Part shown: in pieces, positions 37,254 through 46,974 of the stretch
Position numbering within the stretch: position 1 is the first letter of the stretch
How the letters are laid out: every line of letters begins with the position of its first letter
Origin: Watersipora subatra
Taxonomy: Eukaryota > Bryozoa > Gymnolaemata > Cheilostomatida > Watersiporidae
Assembly: GCF_963576615.1 (NCBI RefSeq)
Contig: NC_088715.1
Location: 29,650,463 to 29,714,462 of the forward strand
Direction: 5' to 3'
DNA length: 64,000 bases
Translations under genes and position numbers: made by a program
Notes under the pieces: generated by a model
The model's input: the letters and a program-made list of their open reading frames with translations, nothing else
Database searches by the model: none
Told to the model about the DNA's origin: nothing

Positions 37254-38733
37254 TGTGACCCAGGCAGTCAGAATGTACAATCGTGCTAAAACAACATTTT
37301 TGAGTTATTTACAGATTCAAAATCAACGATATCTGAGGATTTTAATGCAATTTAAATTTTTTAATTCGGATTATATATGCCCAGGTTATGCAAGATTTAG
37401 TAGCGAAGGTCTCACAATGAACTAAAACTGTTGTTTTGAGTTTAGGCAGGATAAGGTTGCCGATTCATGAAATGTAAATCATGGTATTTGTTTACAAATC
37501 TAAATGTCATAGCAACAAACCACTTAATCTAAACCTATATTGATGAAACTTGGCATTCTACACATTAACACCCTGAAAAAGATGATGGTAATGTTTTATT
37601 TGAATTTGATTTGCGGTTAACCTTCCAAAGGTCAGGGGAAGGTCAGCAATATATGTGGCAAAAAGCTCACCTTCCTGGGGATTTACATTAAAAGGGTATG
37701 CTTCAAACTGGCCACTTATCATCAAGCTATATTGCTATGACTGCATATAATGACAATCCAACGACTTATCAAAATGTTGAAATTGTATTCAAATTGTCCA
37801 TCCATACAGAAGGTCATGGTAAGGTCAACAAAAGGTGACCCCAGAAGGCATCAAGATGCGGAAATACCAACCCAGCTCATCAAGTGACCATTCAATCTAG
37901 AGCTATTTTTATGTAGTTTAACACTCACACATTGTAACCCGGAGTACACTGCAGAAATTTATTGTAGCCCATTCAACGGGTTTGCTTGTTATATTAGTGG
38001 CAGTTTGTCCCAACACAACCATATCAAATGTGTCCTTCGGTAATCCTTGATACACAGTTCTAACAAGGCTTATTTGTTTAGATGACATAAAACTAGTGCA
38101 GATTTCCTTACATTTGCATCCACTTATTAGTTTGATGTCAACAGCTATAATGGGAGAGTTATCAGCAGTGATAGGCTGATCGTTATTATCTATAATTTAA
38201 TTAATTAGGATGATCGCTGTTACTCTCCTTATTGTAAGCAGCCACATATTGCGTAAGCAGCTGTATTTCTGAGGTTTCCCTCTTATCACAATCTTCATCA
38301 TCGCTTTCACTATAATCTGAGGCAGCTGACTCAGATTCTAAGTAGAAATACTTAGGATTACATCTAAATTATTAGTGTCAACTAGCCGTAATTTGTGCGA
38401 CGGTTTATTTTGTTTTAGTTTGAGAAGTTGAAACAGAAAATGGCCACATATACGCGCCCACCCGCAATTAGAGTCTATACTTAAGATCTTGGGTTGTAAC
38501 AAATTCCATAGCAACCACCGATATGGGTAGACTTAAATGGCAATTCTGGCTTTATGATTAGTCAAACACAAAAATAAACAAGATCACGTGAAAAAGCAGG
38601 GTCGAATGCACTATAAACCACTGTTTACTAAAATAGTGACGGTGAGTCATATAATAGCATATAGCACGCGTTGCGCTCTATTGTGAACAATCCAATTACC
38701 GCACGATTGTACATTCTGACTGCCGGGGTCACA
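37254..38733. mobile_element. Non-autonomous TIR element in intron 2
   Basis: Inverted ends of about 33 bp (TGTGACCCAGGCAGTCAGAA continuing to AATCGTGC, and its complement at the right end) enclose 1.48 kb without coding capacity. TA lies on both sides, as for Tc1/mariner-type insertions. Because CATATG surrounds both ends, an ATAT duplication is also possible. The two ends differ at one base (CCCAGG against CCCCGG). Confidence 0.85.
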
Positions 38734-38893
38734 TATGTCTAATGCTAGAGGTGGTTCTAGTAAGAATTGATTCTAACTAAATGGTTTTTGTTTTCTTAAA
38801 ATAATTCACCATAAAGATAACCTTTGCTCTAGTGTTTTTATCTGTTGACAGCACAGCAGCATGATTTGTAGCTTGTATTGTTTTATAATGCAG

Positions 38894-38988
38894 GTCGCAA
38901 GAAATAAGAGATAACATAGTTCAGAATACACGGAATATTGACAAGTTGTCTATAGAAATACTTGGTGTGGGGGACATAGGAAAATGTG
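38894..38988 (+). pseudogene. Dehydrogenase exon 3
   Basis: Acceptor AATGCAG, donor GTAGG. It encodes SQEIRDNIVQ then LSIEILGVGDIGKC, with the GxGxxG dinucleotide-binding loop. No stop. It ends in phase 1 and joins exon 4 (53386) as ..KC-V-AKMCK, which fits the family. Confidence 0.85.
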
Positions 38989-39230
38989 GTAGGATCATTA
39001 TCACTGATATCCAAACTGTACTATTAGCTGCATTAGTACAAGGAATGTAGAGAAGGCATGTACAAATCTCACATACTGAGTCTCAAGTCTAGGCCAATTA
39101 TTTTCACGCAGACTTTTTATTATTTCCGTAGGAAAAGCCTCGACATATTCTCTCTCCGTTTGGTCAGACAAATACAAAACCTGATTTTTACACACGCACA
39201 CACACATTTCTATGCAAAAAATTGATATTA

Positions 39231-39234
39231 TTAA
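39231..39234. repeat. TTAA target site, left of piggyBac
   Basis: TTAA directly before the CCCTTT end. The matching TTAA is at 41993-41996. Confidence 0.95.
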
Positions 39235-39246
39235 CCCTTTTGCAGG

Positions 39247-39312
39247 TGGTGCGACATTAATGTCGTTTAGCGATATCGATCCTAGTGGGTGGTGCGACAT
39301 TAATGTCGATAT
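39247..39312. repeat. Subterminal palindromic repeats of piggyBac
   Basis: GGTGGTGCGACATTAATGTC occurs at about 39246 and again at about 39290, each containing the palindrome CGACATTAATGTCG and followed by GATATCG-like sequence. Duplicated palindromes just inside the end are good candidates for transposase-binding sites. Confidence 0.75.
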
Positions 39313-39344
39313 CGTACGCACTACGTATTAAGACTTACTACGGG

Positions 39345-39760
39345 TCTGTGTTCATTTTTCTATTCATTTAAATACGTTATAAAGTAAAAGAGCACATGTG
39401 GCGACTTGAATAACTACATTTTAGACATGTATCTTCTCATTTCAACTTGTTTTGGGGCGATCGTTATCAAACGTCATTCAATGTTTTTTTTTTATTCAGT
39501 AAGATACTAAGCCGTTTTCCCCGAATCGAATTTTATGCTTTTATAAGAACAAAAGGACTTGCTATTGGTCTGTGTTCGTTATTCTATCAAATTAAATACT
39601 TTTAAAGTAAAAGAACAAATGTGAGGACTTGAATAACTACATTTTAGACATGTATATTTTCATTTCAACTCGTTTTGGGCGATCGTTATCAATATCGATG
39701 TGTTTTTTTACTCGGTAAAATACTAAGCCTTTTTCCCCCCAATGATTTTTATGCTTTGCG
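39345..39760 (+). repeat. Tandem duplication of about 200 bp in piggyBac 5' region
   Basis: Two diverged direct copies (about 39345-39545 and 39568-39755) share TCTGTGTTC, ACTTGAATAACTACATTTTA and GCGATCGTTATCA blocks. A third, partial unit with GCGATCGTTATCGATG lies at about 39757. It precedes the transposase start and may hold its promoter. Confidence 0.75.
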
Positions 39761-39848
39761 ATCGTTATCGATGCCCTTTCTTTGTGCTTTTTTTACTTAG
39801 TGAGATCCAATCATTGATCTTTTGAGAACACAAAAACATTTTATAATC

Positions 39849-41573
39849 ATGGCTTCATCTTCCCAACGACCTGCTAAATCAACTCGAAGGGCCCAGTTCG
39901 TTTTGGCAGATTCTATTATTGATAACTCAGACAGTGACTCAAATTTTTCTGATGTGAATCTAATGGACTTTGATATAAGTGACGGGTCTAGTGATGACGA
40001 TGCCTCTGTTGTTGGGCCAAGGGATGATGGAGGAGATGCAATTAGTAATGATGGGGTTTGGACTGTAATTAGAAACCTTACCAATGACAAATGCCCCAAT
40101 GTCAATGATTTTACCAGTCCCATTGGGCCAGTATTTGTTCCACCAGAGGCAACTGCAGTGGATTATTTTGAGAGATTTTTTGCTCCAACTGAGCAGGGGG
40201 GTGTTTCTTTGTGGGAACATCTAGTCATTGAAACCAACAAGTATAAAGAGTACTATACAAGAAATAAACAGGTTCTCAAGCAGCACTCCAAAGTACACAA
40301 GTGGAAAGATGTAACAGAAGAACAAATGAAAGCATTTATTGGCACTATCTTGAACATGGGTATAAATAGAAAGAAGACTATTGAATCCTACTGGGACAGC
40401 ACCAACTGGAGTCAGATTGTCCCACCATTCAAAGAAACATTTACACAGGATACTTTCAAACTAATCTTGCGTTTCTTTCATGTCAGTGACAGTGACCAAG
40501 AGCCAGAGAAAGGAACACCGGAATATGATCAGCTCTACAAGTTCAGACCAGTACTAGAGCATCTAAACAAAGCTTGGCAAAAAGAGTTTAATCTGGGGCA
40601 TGTTCTCTCGATTGATGAATCTATAGTGGGTTTTAAGGGGAGGCATCCTTTGGTGAATTACATACGCATCAAGAAACACCATCAGTGGGGGCCGAAGGAA
40701 TATAACTTGTGTGACTCTGCAACCGGCTACTGTTCACAGACTATGTATCATACTAAGGGAATGACAAAAGGTGTCTCTGGTCAGCCATTTTCTGTATGTG
40801 AAGCACTCATGGAGCCTCATATAAACAAAAACCACCATCTCATAGTGGATAACTACTACACAAGTGTAGACCTTTGTGAAAAGTTTCTGACCAAAGGCAC
40901 ATACGTCACAGGAACTGTAAGAGCAGGCCGTGTGAAACTTCCAAACGAAATGAAAGTGAAAATGAAGAACAAAGGAGAGATATTGGCTAGTAGAAAAGGC
41001 AACCTTCTTGCAGTCAGTTGGGTGGACAGAAAGCAGGTCAGATTGTTGTCCACTTGCTCAACAGCGAACATGGTAGAGAAAGAAGTATTCAATGGAACCA
41101 GGAAAGTTCCACAGGTAGTAGTAGATTACAATTCTGGAATGGGGGGCGTAGATCAATCTGATCAGATGACCGATCAATATTCTGGGGAGTTTCGCACAGT
41201 AAAGCTGTGGAAGAAAGTAGTCCTACACCTCATTGACAGAACTGCTACCAATGCTTATACCTGCTACAAGGCTAATCCCAACATTGTAGGAAAGAAGATG
41301 GACCATCACCGCTTTCTTATTCAGTTAGTCGAAGGGTTGATTGGAGATTACCGTGAGCCTAGAAAACATGTAGGACGACCTAGCTGCTCTCCAGTTGCAA
41401 GGAAAACTGCCAGGCATTTCCTTGAAGTCATTCCAGATGGTAAAAGAAAGAAATGTACTGTATGTGCTAAACCAAGAGGTCAAGGCTACAAAGGTTCTAG
41501 AATCGGTACATGGTGCAAAGATTGTGGAGTCGGATTGTGCAAAGGTGCTTGCTTCAACTCTTATCACACTTAG
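39849..41573 (+). CDS. piggyBac-type transposase (574 aa, intact)
   Basis: An RNase H-fold DD(D) transposase that cuts and joins DNA at TTAA without repair synthesis, per family knowledge. I chose the ATG at 39849 (MASSSQRPAK) because it has a better A-rich context than the in-frame ATG at 39822 and gives the usual acidic start. Residues about 21-65 are acidic and Ser/Asp-rich. The catalytic acidic residues are seen as LSIDESIVG (D256), LIVDNYYTS (D334) and GMGGVDQSDQM (D435, with D438). The C-terminal cysteine-rich zinc domain spans C536-x2-C to about H573 with six Cys. Length and domain order match the family and there is no stop or frameshift. The next frame downstream is unrelated. Confidence 0.95.
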   Translation: MASSSQRPAKSTRRAQFVLADSIIDNSDSDSNFSDVNLMDFDISDGSSDDDASVVGPRDDGGDAISNDGVWTVIRNLTNDKCPNVNDFTSPIGPVFVPPEATAVDYFERFFAPTEQGGVSLWEHLVIETNKYKEYYTRNKQVLKQHSKVHKWKDVTEEQMKAFIGTILNMGINRKKTIESYWDSTNWSQIVPPFKETFTQDTFKLILRFFHVSDSDQEPEKGTPEYDQLYKFRPVLEHLNKAWQKEFNLGHVLSIDESIVGFKGRHPLVNYIRIKKHHQWGPKEYNLCDSATGYCSQTMYHTKGMTKGVSGQPFSVCEALMEPHINKNHHLIVDNYYTSVDLCEKFLTKGTYVTGTVRAGRVKLPNEMKVKMKNKGEILASRKGNLLAVSWVDRKQVRLLSTCSTANMVEKEVFNGTRKVPQVVVDYNSGMGGVDQSDQMTDQYSGEFRTVKLWKKVVLHLIDRTATNAYTCYKANPNIVGKKMDHHRFLIQLVEGLIGDYREPRKHVGRPSCSPVARKTARHFLEVIPDGKRKKCTVCAKPRGQGYKGSRIGTWCKDCGVGLCKGACFNSYHT

Positions 41574-41804
41574 ACAATATGGACTATAGACCACAAATAG
41601 ACTGTATGGACTATGGATATGTGCTATGGACTAAGTCTAAACAGTGGCTAATATGCATTACAAAGATTAGTTCTTATTTTGTAAAATGCTTTATTTGTAA
41701 TATAAAAACAGAATATGTTTTATTCAACAATATAACATTATCGCAAAAAACAATCAAATTTTTCAATTTTCTTTAAAATTTACATGTGTAAGGGTAGATT
41801 AAAT

Positions 41805-41976
41805 AGCTCATATAGGCACAAAGAGTGTAAAACTGTTTGTTAAATGCCTTGTTATATGATACAAACCTATCATACAACCATAGTGTAGCAAAAAAATATC
41901 ATTTCAATAAAGTTTTAAAATTTTCATTTTTTTGAAAAATTAATTCACCCATGACGAGCTGATATAGGCTCAAAAA
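41805..41976 (+). promoter_or_regulatory. piggyBac 3' end: subterminal repeat and polyadenylation signal
   Basis: AATAAA at 41906-41911 lies 333 bases after the transposase stop and is the likely polyadenylation signal. GCTCATATAGGCACAAA (about 41805) and GCTGATATAGGCTCAAA (about 41958) form a subterminal direct repeat close to the right inverted end. Confidence 0.65.
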
Positions 41977-41992
41977 CTCACCTGCGAAAGGG

Positions 41993-41996
41993 TTAA
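41993..41996. repeat. TTAA target site, right of piggyBac
   Basis: TTAA directly after the GGG of the right inverted repeat. Confidence 0.95.
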
Positions 41997-42194
41997 TTCA
42001 ACATGTTCAGGATTTTTATTTTGTTTTTTTAAGTTCGTATTAATTGTGTCATTACCGATTCATCTTTTATTGTGATCGTAACAAAACCAACTTAATTTAG
42101 CTATTACTTGCTAATTACTTCACAATTATATCTAAAACCTCTCATGGTTTTTTTATTATTTTTAATTTGTTCGGCCTGCGCAAAACATTTTTCT

Positions 42195-42309
42195 CATGGC
42201 ATTAAGTTTGAAAGTTACAGTTGTTTGACAAAGTTTGAAAACCTCTACAGTTGTGAATATTTTCTCTCTTAATTTATTTCAACTACACCAAACACTTATC
42301 GCGTTATAT
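42195..42309 (+). repeat. Dispersed repeat R, left half, split by Gypsy insertion
   Basis: AAGTTTGAAAGTTACAGTTG through AACACTTATCGCGTTATAT matches the first half of family R. The second half resumes at 48683 after the LTR element. ATAT at 42306-42309 and again at 48683-48686 is the target duplication. Confidence 0.75.
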
Positions 42310-42649
42310 TGTGGTTGATGGCGTTCCCTAACATTAGCCAAGCCGATGTACAGCCGAGTCAAGCATATCCAAGCGAGAGCCGTACCGACTGAAGACCGAG
42401 CCGATCTGAGCCGGGCCGAGCCGTGTTGGGTCTAACCAAGCAGAACAGGGGTGGAGTTTAGTAGCTATATAAGACTGAACATTTGTCTAGTTGAGCAGAG
42501 CGATTCTGGACCTGTTCATTGCTTGTCACTTGATTCATTTCTCGTGCACCTTAATACACCTTCAAGAACTAAGCAGAAATAAATGTATTGTACTCATGCA
42601 CGAGTCTTGTAGTAGTGGAGGAAAGTGAATGTCACACAAAACCTTTACA
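42310..42649 (+). repeat. 5' LTR of GC-rich Gypsy element
   Basis: 340 bp. It contains a TATA box (TATATAAG at 42466-42473), a short GCCGAGCC-rich tandem stretch upstream of it, and AATAAA near 42581. It ends ACA directly before the primer-binding-like sequence. Confidence 0.9.
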
Positions 42650-42650
42650 C

Positions 42651-42668
42651 TGGTGGCAGCGGTGGGAT
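42651..42668 (+). promoter_or_regulatory. Probable primer-binding site
   Basis: TGGTGGCAGCGGTGGGAT starts two bases after the 5' LTR, as expected for a tRNA 3'-end complement beginning TGG. The tRNA is not identified. Confidence 0.6.
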
Positions 42669-43134
42669 TGGTAACGATTCCAAGAACTCCTCCACAGGAC
42701 TTGCATTGGCTCACTGGATTCTGGATAAACTAGGCTGCGGGAAAGACAGCAGCAATACTTTTTACTGAAAGAAAGTCCTACTGGAAGAAACCCAGAGAGA
42801 GTTGTGAAAAGCCCTATCAGCTTAATTGATGCACTGCTCCGGGAACAGAAACCTTATAGGAGAACCTATCTAAGGATGCAGCAGGGTTCTACTGGAAAAA
42901 GGCCCTATCAAAAGAAACCAAGGAAGAGCTGTGGAAATCTTGCCAATCAGACCGGTAGATGCACTGCTCCAAAAGCAAAAACCTACTAAAGGATCCTACA
43001 GGACTTGCTTAAGGAAGCAGTGTGCCTCTACTGGAAGAACTTCCCACAGGAAAGAATCCAAAAAGGAGCCAGCAGCCGCGGACACAGTAGAGGCACTGCT
43101 TTGGGAAAAGAGTAGAAACCTACTAGGAACCAGA

Positions 43135-43930
43135 CATGGCTAACAGAAAAGCCAGAAGCGCTGACCCGAGACCTGACCAACTAGTTGTGGCACTAGAGCA
43201 GGTGTTGCTGATGCCGAGAGCTCAGGAGCCGGCGCCACACTTCAGGACTCTCCAGTATATTGGGAAAGGAGATTTGGAATAATTTATTGCTCGCTTCACA
43301 GAAGTAGCCGACGCCAACCACTGGACGGAAGGAGCAAGTCTATTGCAGCTCCGGGGATTGTTGGGCAAGCAGGCTGAGGACTGTGGGCGAGCCGAGGGCC
43401 AGGGGACAATTTCAATGTCCTCCGGGCAAGGTTCGGACTATCCGCTAGGCAGGCGCTGAGCCAACTCAACGCCGTTAAGAGAGAAAAGGAAACGACGCTG
43501 CAGGAGCACGCTATGGAGGTGGAGAGGCTAGTACACATTGCATAAGGGGACCTGCCAACTCGCCACCAAAATAGCATGGCTATGGAGACTTTCTGCAGCT
43601 CGCTGAGGAACCCTGCCCTGAAGAAACACGTGTTGGCCGTACCTACGCCTAGACTGGCAGACGCTGTACGAGCCAGAAATGACAATCTCCAAACCCCGAG
43701 GGTCGAGCATAGGCCCACCGGATCCTCGGAGCGAGTCCTGGAAGGAGGAACCTCTGACCAGGTGAACTCGACCGAGACCGATGTCATCGGACAACTAGCC
43801 CGGCAGGTCCAAACTTTCACGGACAATGTGGAACGGCTCCAGGAGCAGGTGCGCACCCCAGCTGAGAAAAGAAGCCAGCTACTCTTTGCTGGGGATGCGG
43901 CGAACCGGGGCATGTAACAAAAACTGCCTT
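43135..43930 (+). pseudogene. Gag remnant of GC-rich Gypsy element
   Basis: It starts MANRKARSADPRP at 43135. A Gag-like segment, FIARFTEVADANHWTEGASL, lies just after an early in-frame TAA near 43279. Later segments run in shifted frames (EHAMEVERLV; then 43576-43917, including LARQVQTFTDNVERL). Near 43890-43930 an alternative frame reads CWGCGEPGHV, the first part of a CCHC zinc knuckle. Stops and at least two frameshifts show decay. The 236-codon minus-strand frame over this region is its shadow. Confidence 0.7.
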
Positions 43931-44450
43931 CACCACACCAAACCGGCTTCGGGAAACGGAGGACCGCCACAACAGTAGCTCTGCCTACTGGCTGTGCCAA
44001 GGTCAAGCAAACACGGATATATACCAGGATTTCGCGGGACTCAACGACGGCTGATGGCTGGTCTCAACCGGCAAGGACTAGGCCACAAAGTATTCGTGTA
44101 CAGGAAGGACCTGTGGTGACACAGAATTATTACCAGTCCTTGGGTGAGATTAGTTTGGACAGCCTCCTTGTATCGGACATTGCCCACACCCCTTCGTGCG
44201 AGCGGCAGGGACATAGCCCAAGGCGTGAAAGGTGACCCCCAAATCCCTTCTGCCCAGACACTGAGAACCATCTCCACTGGACTGGACAGTCGGAAGCCTG
44301 CCTTAAAAGTGGCAGGCTCGACACTTTTTCTGCCTTGGGGAGTGGCAATCATGAGAGCAGCAGAACTACTTAGGGCGTGGTACGGCCCGAAGTGCTGACC
44401 TCTTCCTGCCACGGGAAGGAAGCCTCCCAGGCCTCACGAAAGATGTCCTG

Positions 44451-44924
44451 GTGAACACCCCTAGGGTGCAAGCCCTCAGCCGACTGCACTCCACCAGCTA
44501 TTTCCTCCCAGGAAAAGTGGAGGGGCGGCCCAAGCAGTTCCTACTGGACTCCGGATGCACCACCAATCTGATCAATGAGCAGGTATTTGATCGATTGCTA
44601 GGAACCGTGCGTTACCGACTCGAGGAGAGTGACAGCCACGGACTATTGGCTGACGGAACACGGCTTCCCTTCTACAGAATAATCTGTCTAGCTATCTGCT
44701 TGAGGGACGTGAAGACGGAGGAGGTTTTTGTATTGAGCCAACTGAGCGAGGATTTCATCCTCGGAATGCTGTTCTTCGTGGCTCATCGATGCGCTCTCGA
44801 GTTTGAGCAACTGGGGGTTTGGGTGAATGGTCGACAACTAGTCTGCACGGACCGGCAAGGGTGGTTGCTCCAAACCAAAGTGCAGGTGATTAAGAGGTTT
44901 TGGTTCCCACCCGGACAGAAATAG
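44451..44924 (+). pseudogene. Aspartic protease region of GC-rich Gypsy element
   Basis: A 157-codon open stretch with the retroviral-type active site FLLDSGCTTNLI (Asp at codon 33) and a later ILGMLFF in place of the usual LLG-x-DF flap-side motif. It is part of a former Gag-Pol and is not separately functional. Stops follow soon after. Confidence 0.75.
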
Positions 44925-45471
44925 CGATACAATGTTGCATCACCACGCGGAACTATTGCCCCATGGGACTACTCGAGGGATTTTTCCACAGGCCTCCCGT
45001 GGCCAGTAGCCTGAACCAGCCAGGACCCAAGAAACAAGTCATCACTCACTGTATGAATACTATGAAACGGTCGCTGACTTTTTGGTCCAGAGCCACTATC
45101 GGCACGGACACGGGAGTAAAGGCCCTGCAGGTCTTACAGAACGATCCCTTACTGTGTGACGCCGGTCCGACTTCAATCAATAGAGTACCGGCTCACCTTC
45201 AAGAAATGTTCCAGTTGTCCCGGCCGAACTGTGAGGACAGGGGACAAACGTTTAGGCTGGCAACCTTGCTGCGTCGGTATGCCACTGTATTTAGTATGGG
45301 TGATGACGACGTAGGAAGGACCTCGGATGTGTAACATTCCATTCCACTTTAGGAAGGTACTCGGCCAATCCGACAACCCATTCACAGACTCGGACCAAAA
45401 AAGGAGGCAGAAGCCGAAAGCCAGGTCCAAGTCTTGCTCAAACGAGGACTCATCGAGCCCACCAGAGGCGC

Positions 45472-46135
45472 TTGGAGCTCCCCGCATTGTTGGTCTGGAA
45501 GAAGGACAGAAAATGTCACTTCTGTATTGATTACCGGCGTTTCAACGCCATCACAGAGCAAGATGCCTACCCGCTACCCAGGATCGATGACAGCCTAGAC
45601 GCCTTGTCCGGCAGTTGCTATTTTAGCATGCTCGATCTGGTGAGCAGGTACTGACAGGTGCCCCTGGATGCACAAGCGCAGGAGAAGTCAGCCTTCTTGA
45701 CACGGTTCGAGCTATGGAAGTGGAAAGTGTTGCTTTTCGGACTGACGTCCGTCTCCGCCATCTTCTAAAGACTCATAGAACGCGTCCTACATGGCCTCCA
45801 CTAGAGAACGCTGCTGCTATATCTACATGTAGATGATATTATCGTCATCGCCCCGGATTTCGATACGCATCTACATCAGCTGGAGGAGGTCTTCTAGAGA
45901 CTCCACAAGGCCGGCCTAAAGCTGAAGCCCTCTGAAGTGCAAACTACTACAACCTCAGGTTCACTACCTGGGGCACATAGTAAACCAGAACGGGGTTTCT
46001 ACAGACCCTGACAAATTGAAGGCAGTAGCGAAGAGCTGCGTCCGCGCGGAGTAAGGAAACTCAAAGGATTCATCGGGAAGGTCGGTTATTACCGACAATA
46101 CATTTCAGAGTTCGCCACTATAGCACACCCCTTGT
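45472..46135 (+). pseudogene. Reverse transcriptase remnant of GC-rich Gypsy element
   Basis: CIDYRRFNAITEQDAYPLPR and CYFSMLDLVSRY (first palm Asp) are followed by a TGA at 45652. The frame continues QVPLDAQAQEKSAFLT, then the catalytic block YLHVDDIIV near 45820-45843 and the thumb. Several stops occur. The domain is nearly complete in length but dead. Confidence 0.85.
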
Positions 46136-46640
46136 ACTGACTGACTGCAATAGGAGAGCCCTGGAGATGGACGGAAGGAGAGCAGGCTGCCTTCGACACG
46201 CTGAAGGAAAGCATCAGCACCACCTCGATCTTGGGCTATCCGGATCCTTGGAGGCAGTATATCCTAGACACGGATGCCTGCGGATGTGGAGTAGAAGCCG
46301 TGCTATCTCAAGTACAGGAGGGCTGCGAGAGGTCATTGCCTACTACAGCAAGACCCTCACTCCCTCATAATGTAATTACTGTGTCACTCGACAGGAGCTG
46401 CTTGCAGTAGTGAAGGCGGTCAAGCATTTCCGGCTGTGTCTGTATGGCCAGGAGTTCCTCCTGTGGACAGACCACGTGTCACTCTGGTGGCTATGCCGGA
46501 GGAGGGAACCCTCAACCAAATAGCCCGGTGGCTTGAGATCTTGGCAGAGTTCCTCTACATCCTTGAGCACCGGTCAGGGACTCGCCACAGGGATGCAAAT
46601 GAACTGAGGAGGCAGACCTGCAAGGAGTGCCGGCCATGCG
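46136..46640 (+). pseudogene. RNase H remnant of GC-rich Gypsy element
   Basis: WRWTEGEQAAFDTLKESIS leads into the RNase H start YILDTDACGCGVEAVLSQ. A frameshift follows, then RQELLAVVKAVKHFRLCLYG and LLWTDHVSL. The sequence then degrades. No HHCC or DDE integrase blocks follow before the accessory region. Confidence 0.75.
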
Positions 46641-46974
46641 CAAGCATTGAACAGAAGGATGGGGGTCCCTCAAGGAACTGGCAAAGGTACAAGGATCGTT
46701 AGCCACGTCGGTACTGACCAGTTGCCTGGATAAGACTCCCACCCTCGATAGAGTGGGATTGACCCTGGGAACCGTCACATACCCCGGGGGGCTGGCCAGC
46801 AACTTGCATGGGACGCCCGCCCCAACAGTGGCGGGATTGAACCTGGGTGCCGGAGGTTCCCGTGAGGGGCTATCAGTCCTGCCAGAAGTGACAGGACCAA
46901 AGGGCATACTGGCAAAGAAATTAATCTGGCCACATGGAATAAAGTTTCGAGAGAACCGGAATCCAACCCGGTAG

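Larger units (their letters stand above)
39235..41992 (+). mobile_element. Complete piggyBac transposon (2,758 bp)
   Basis: Ends CCCTTTTGCAGGTG and the complement of CCCTTTCGCAGGTG form 14-bp inverted repeats with one mismatch, flanked by TTAA on both sides, the signature of piggyBac insertion and precise excision. It encodes one uninterrupted transposase on the plus strand, the same orientation as the host pseudogene whose intron 3 it occupies. Everything visibly needed for transposition is present: ends, TTAA sites and an intact enzyme. It may therefore be, or recently have been, active. Confidence 0.95.

Noticed and set aside
43296..44006. 236-codon minus-strand frame
   Set aside because: It is the antisense shadow of the GC-rich gag remnant, where stop codons are rare on both strands.
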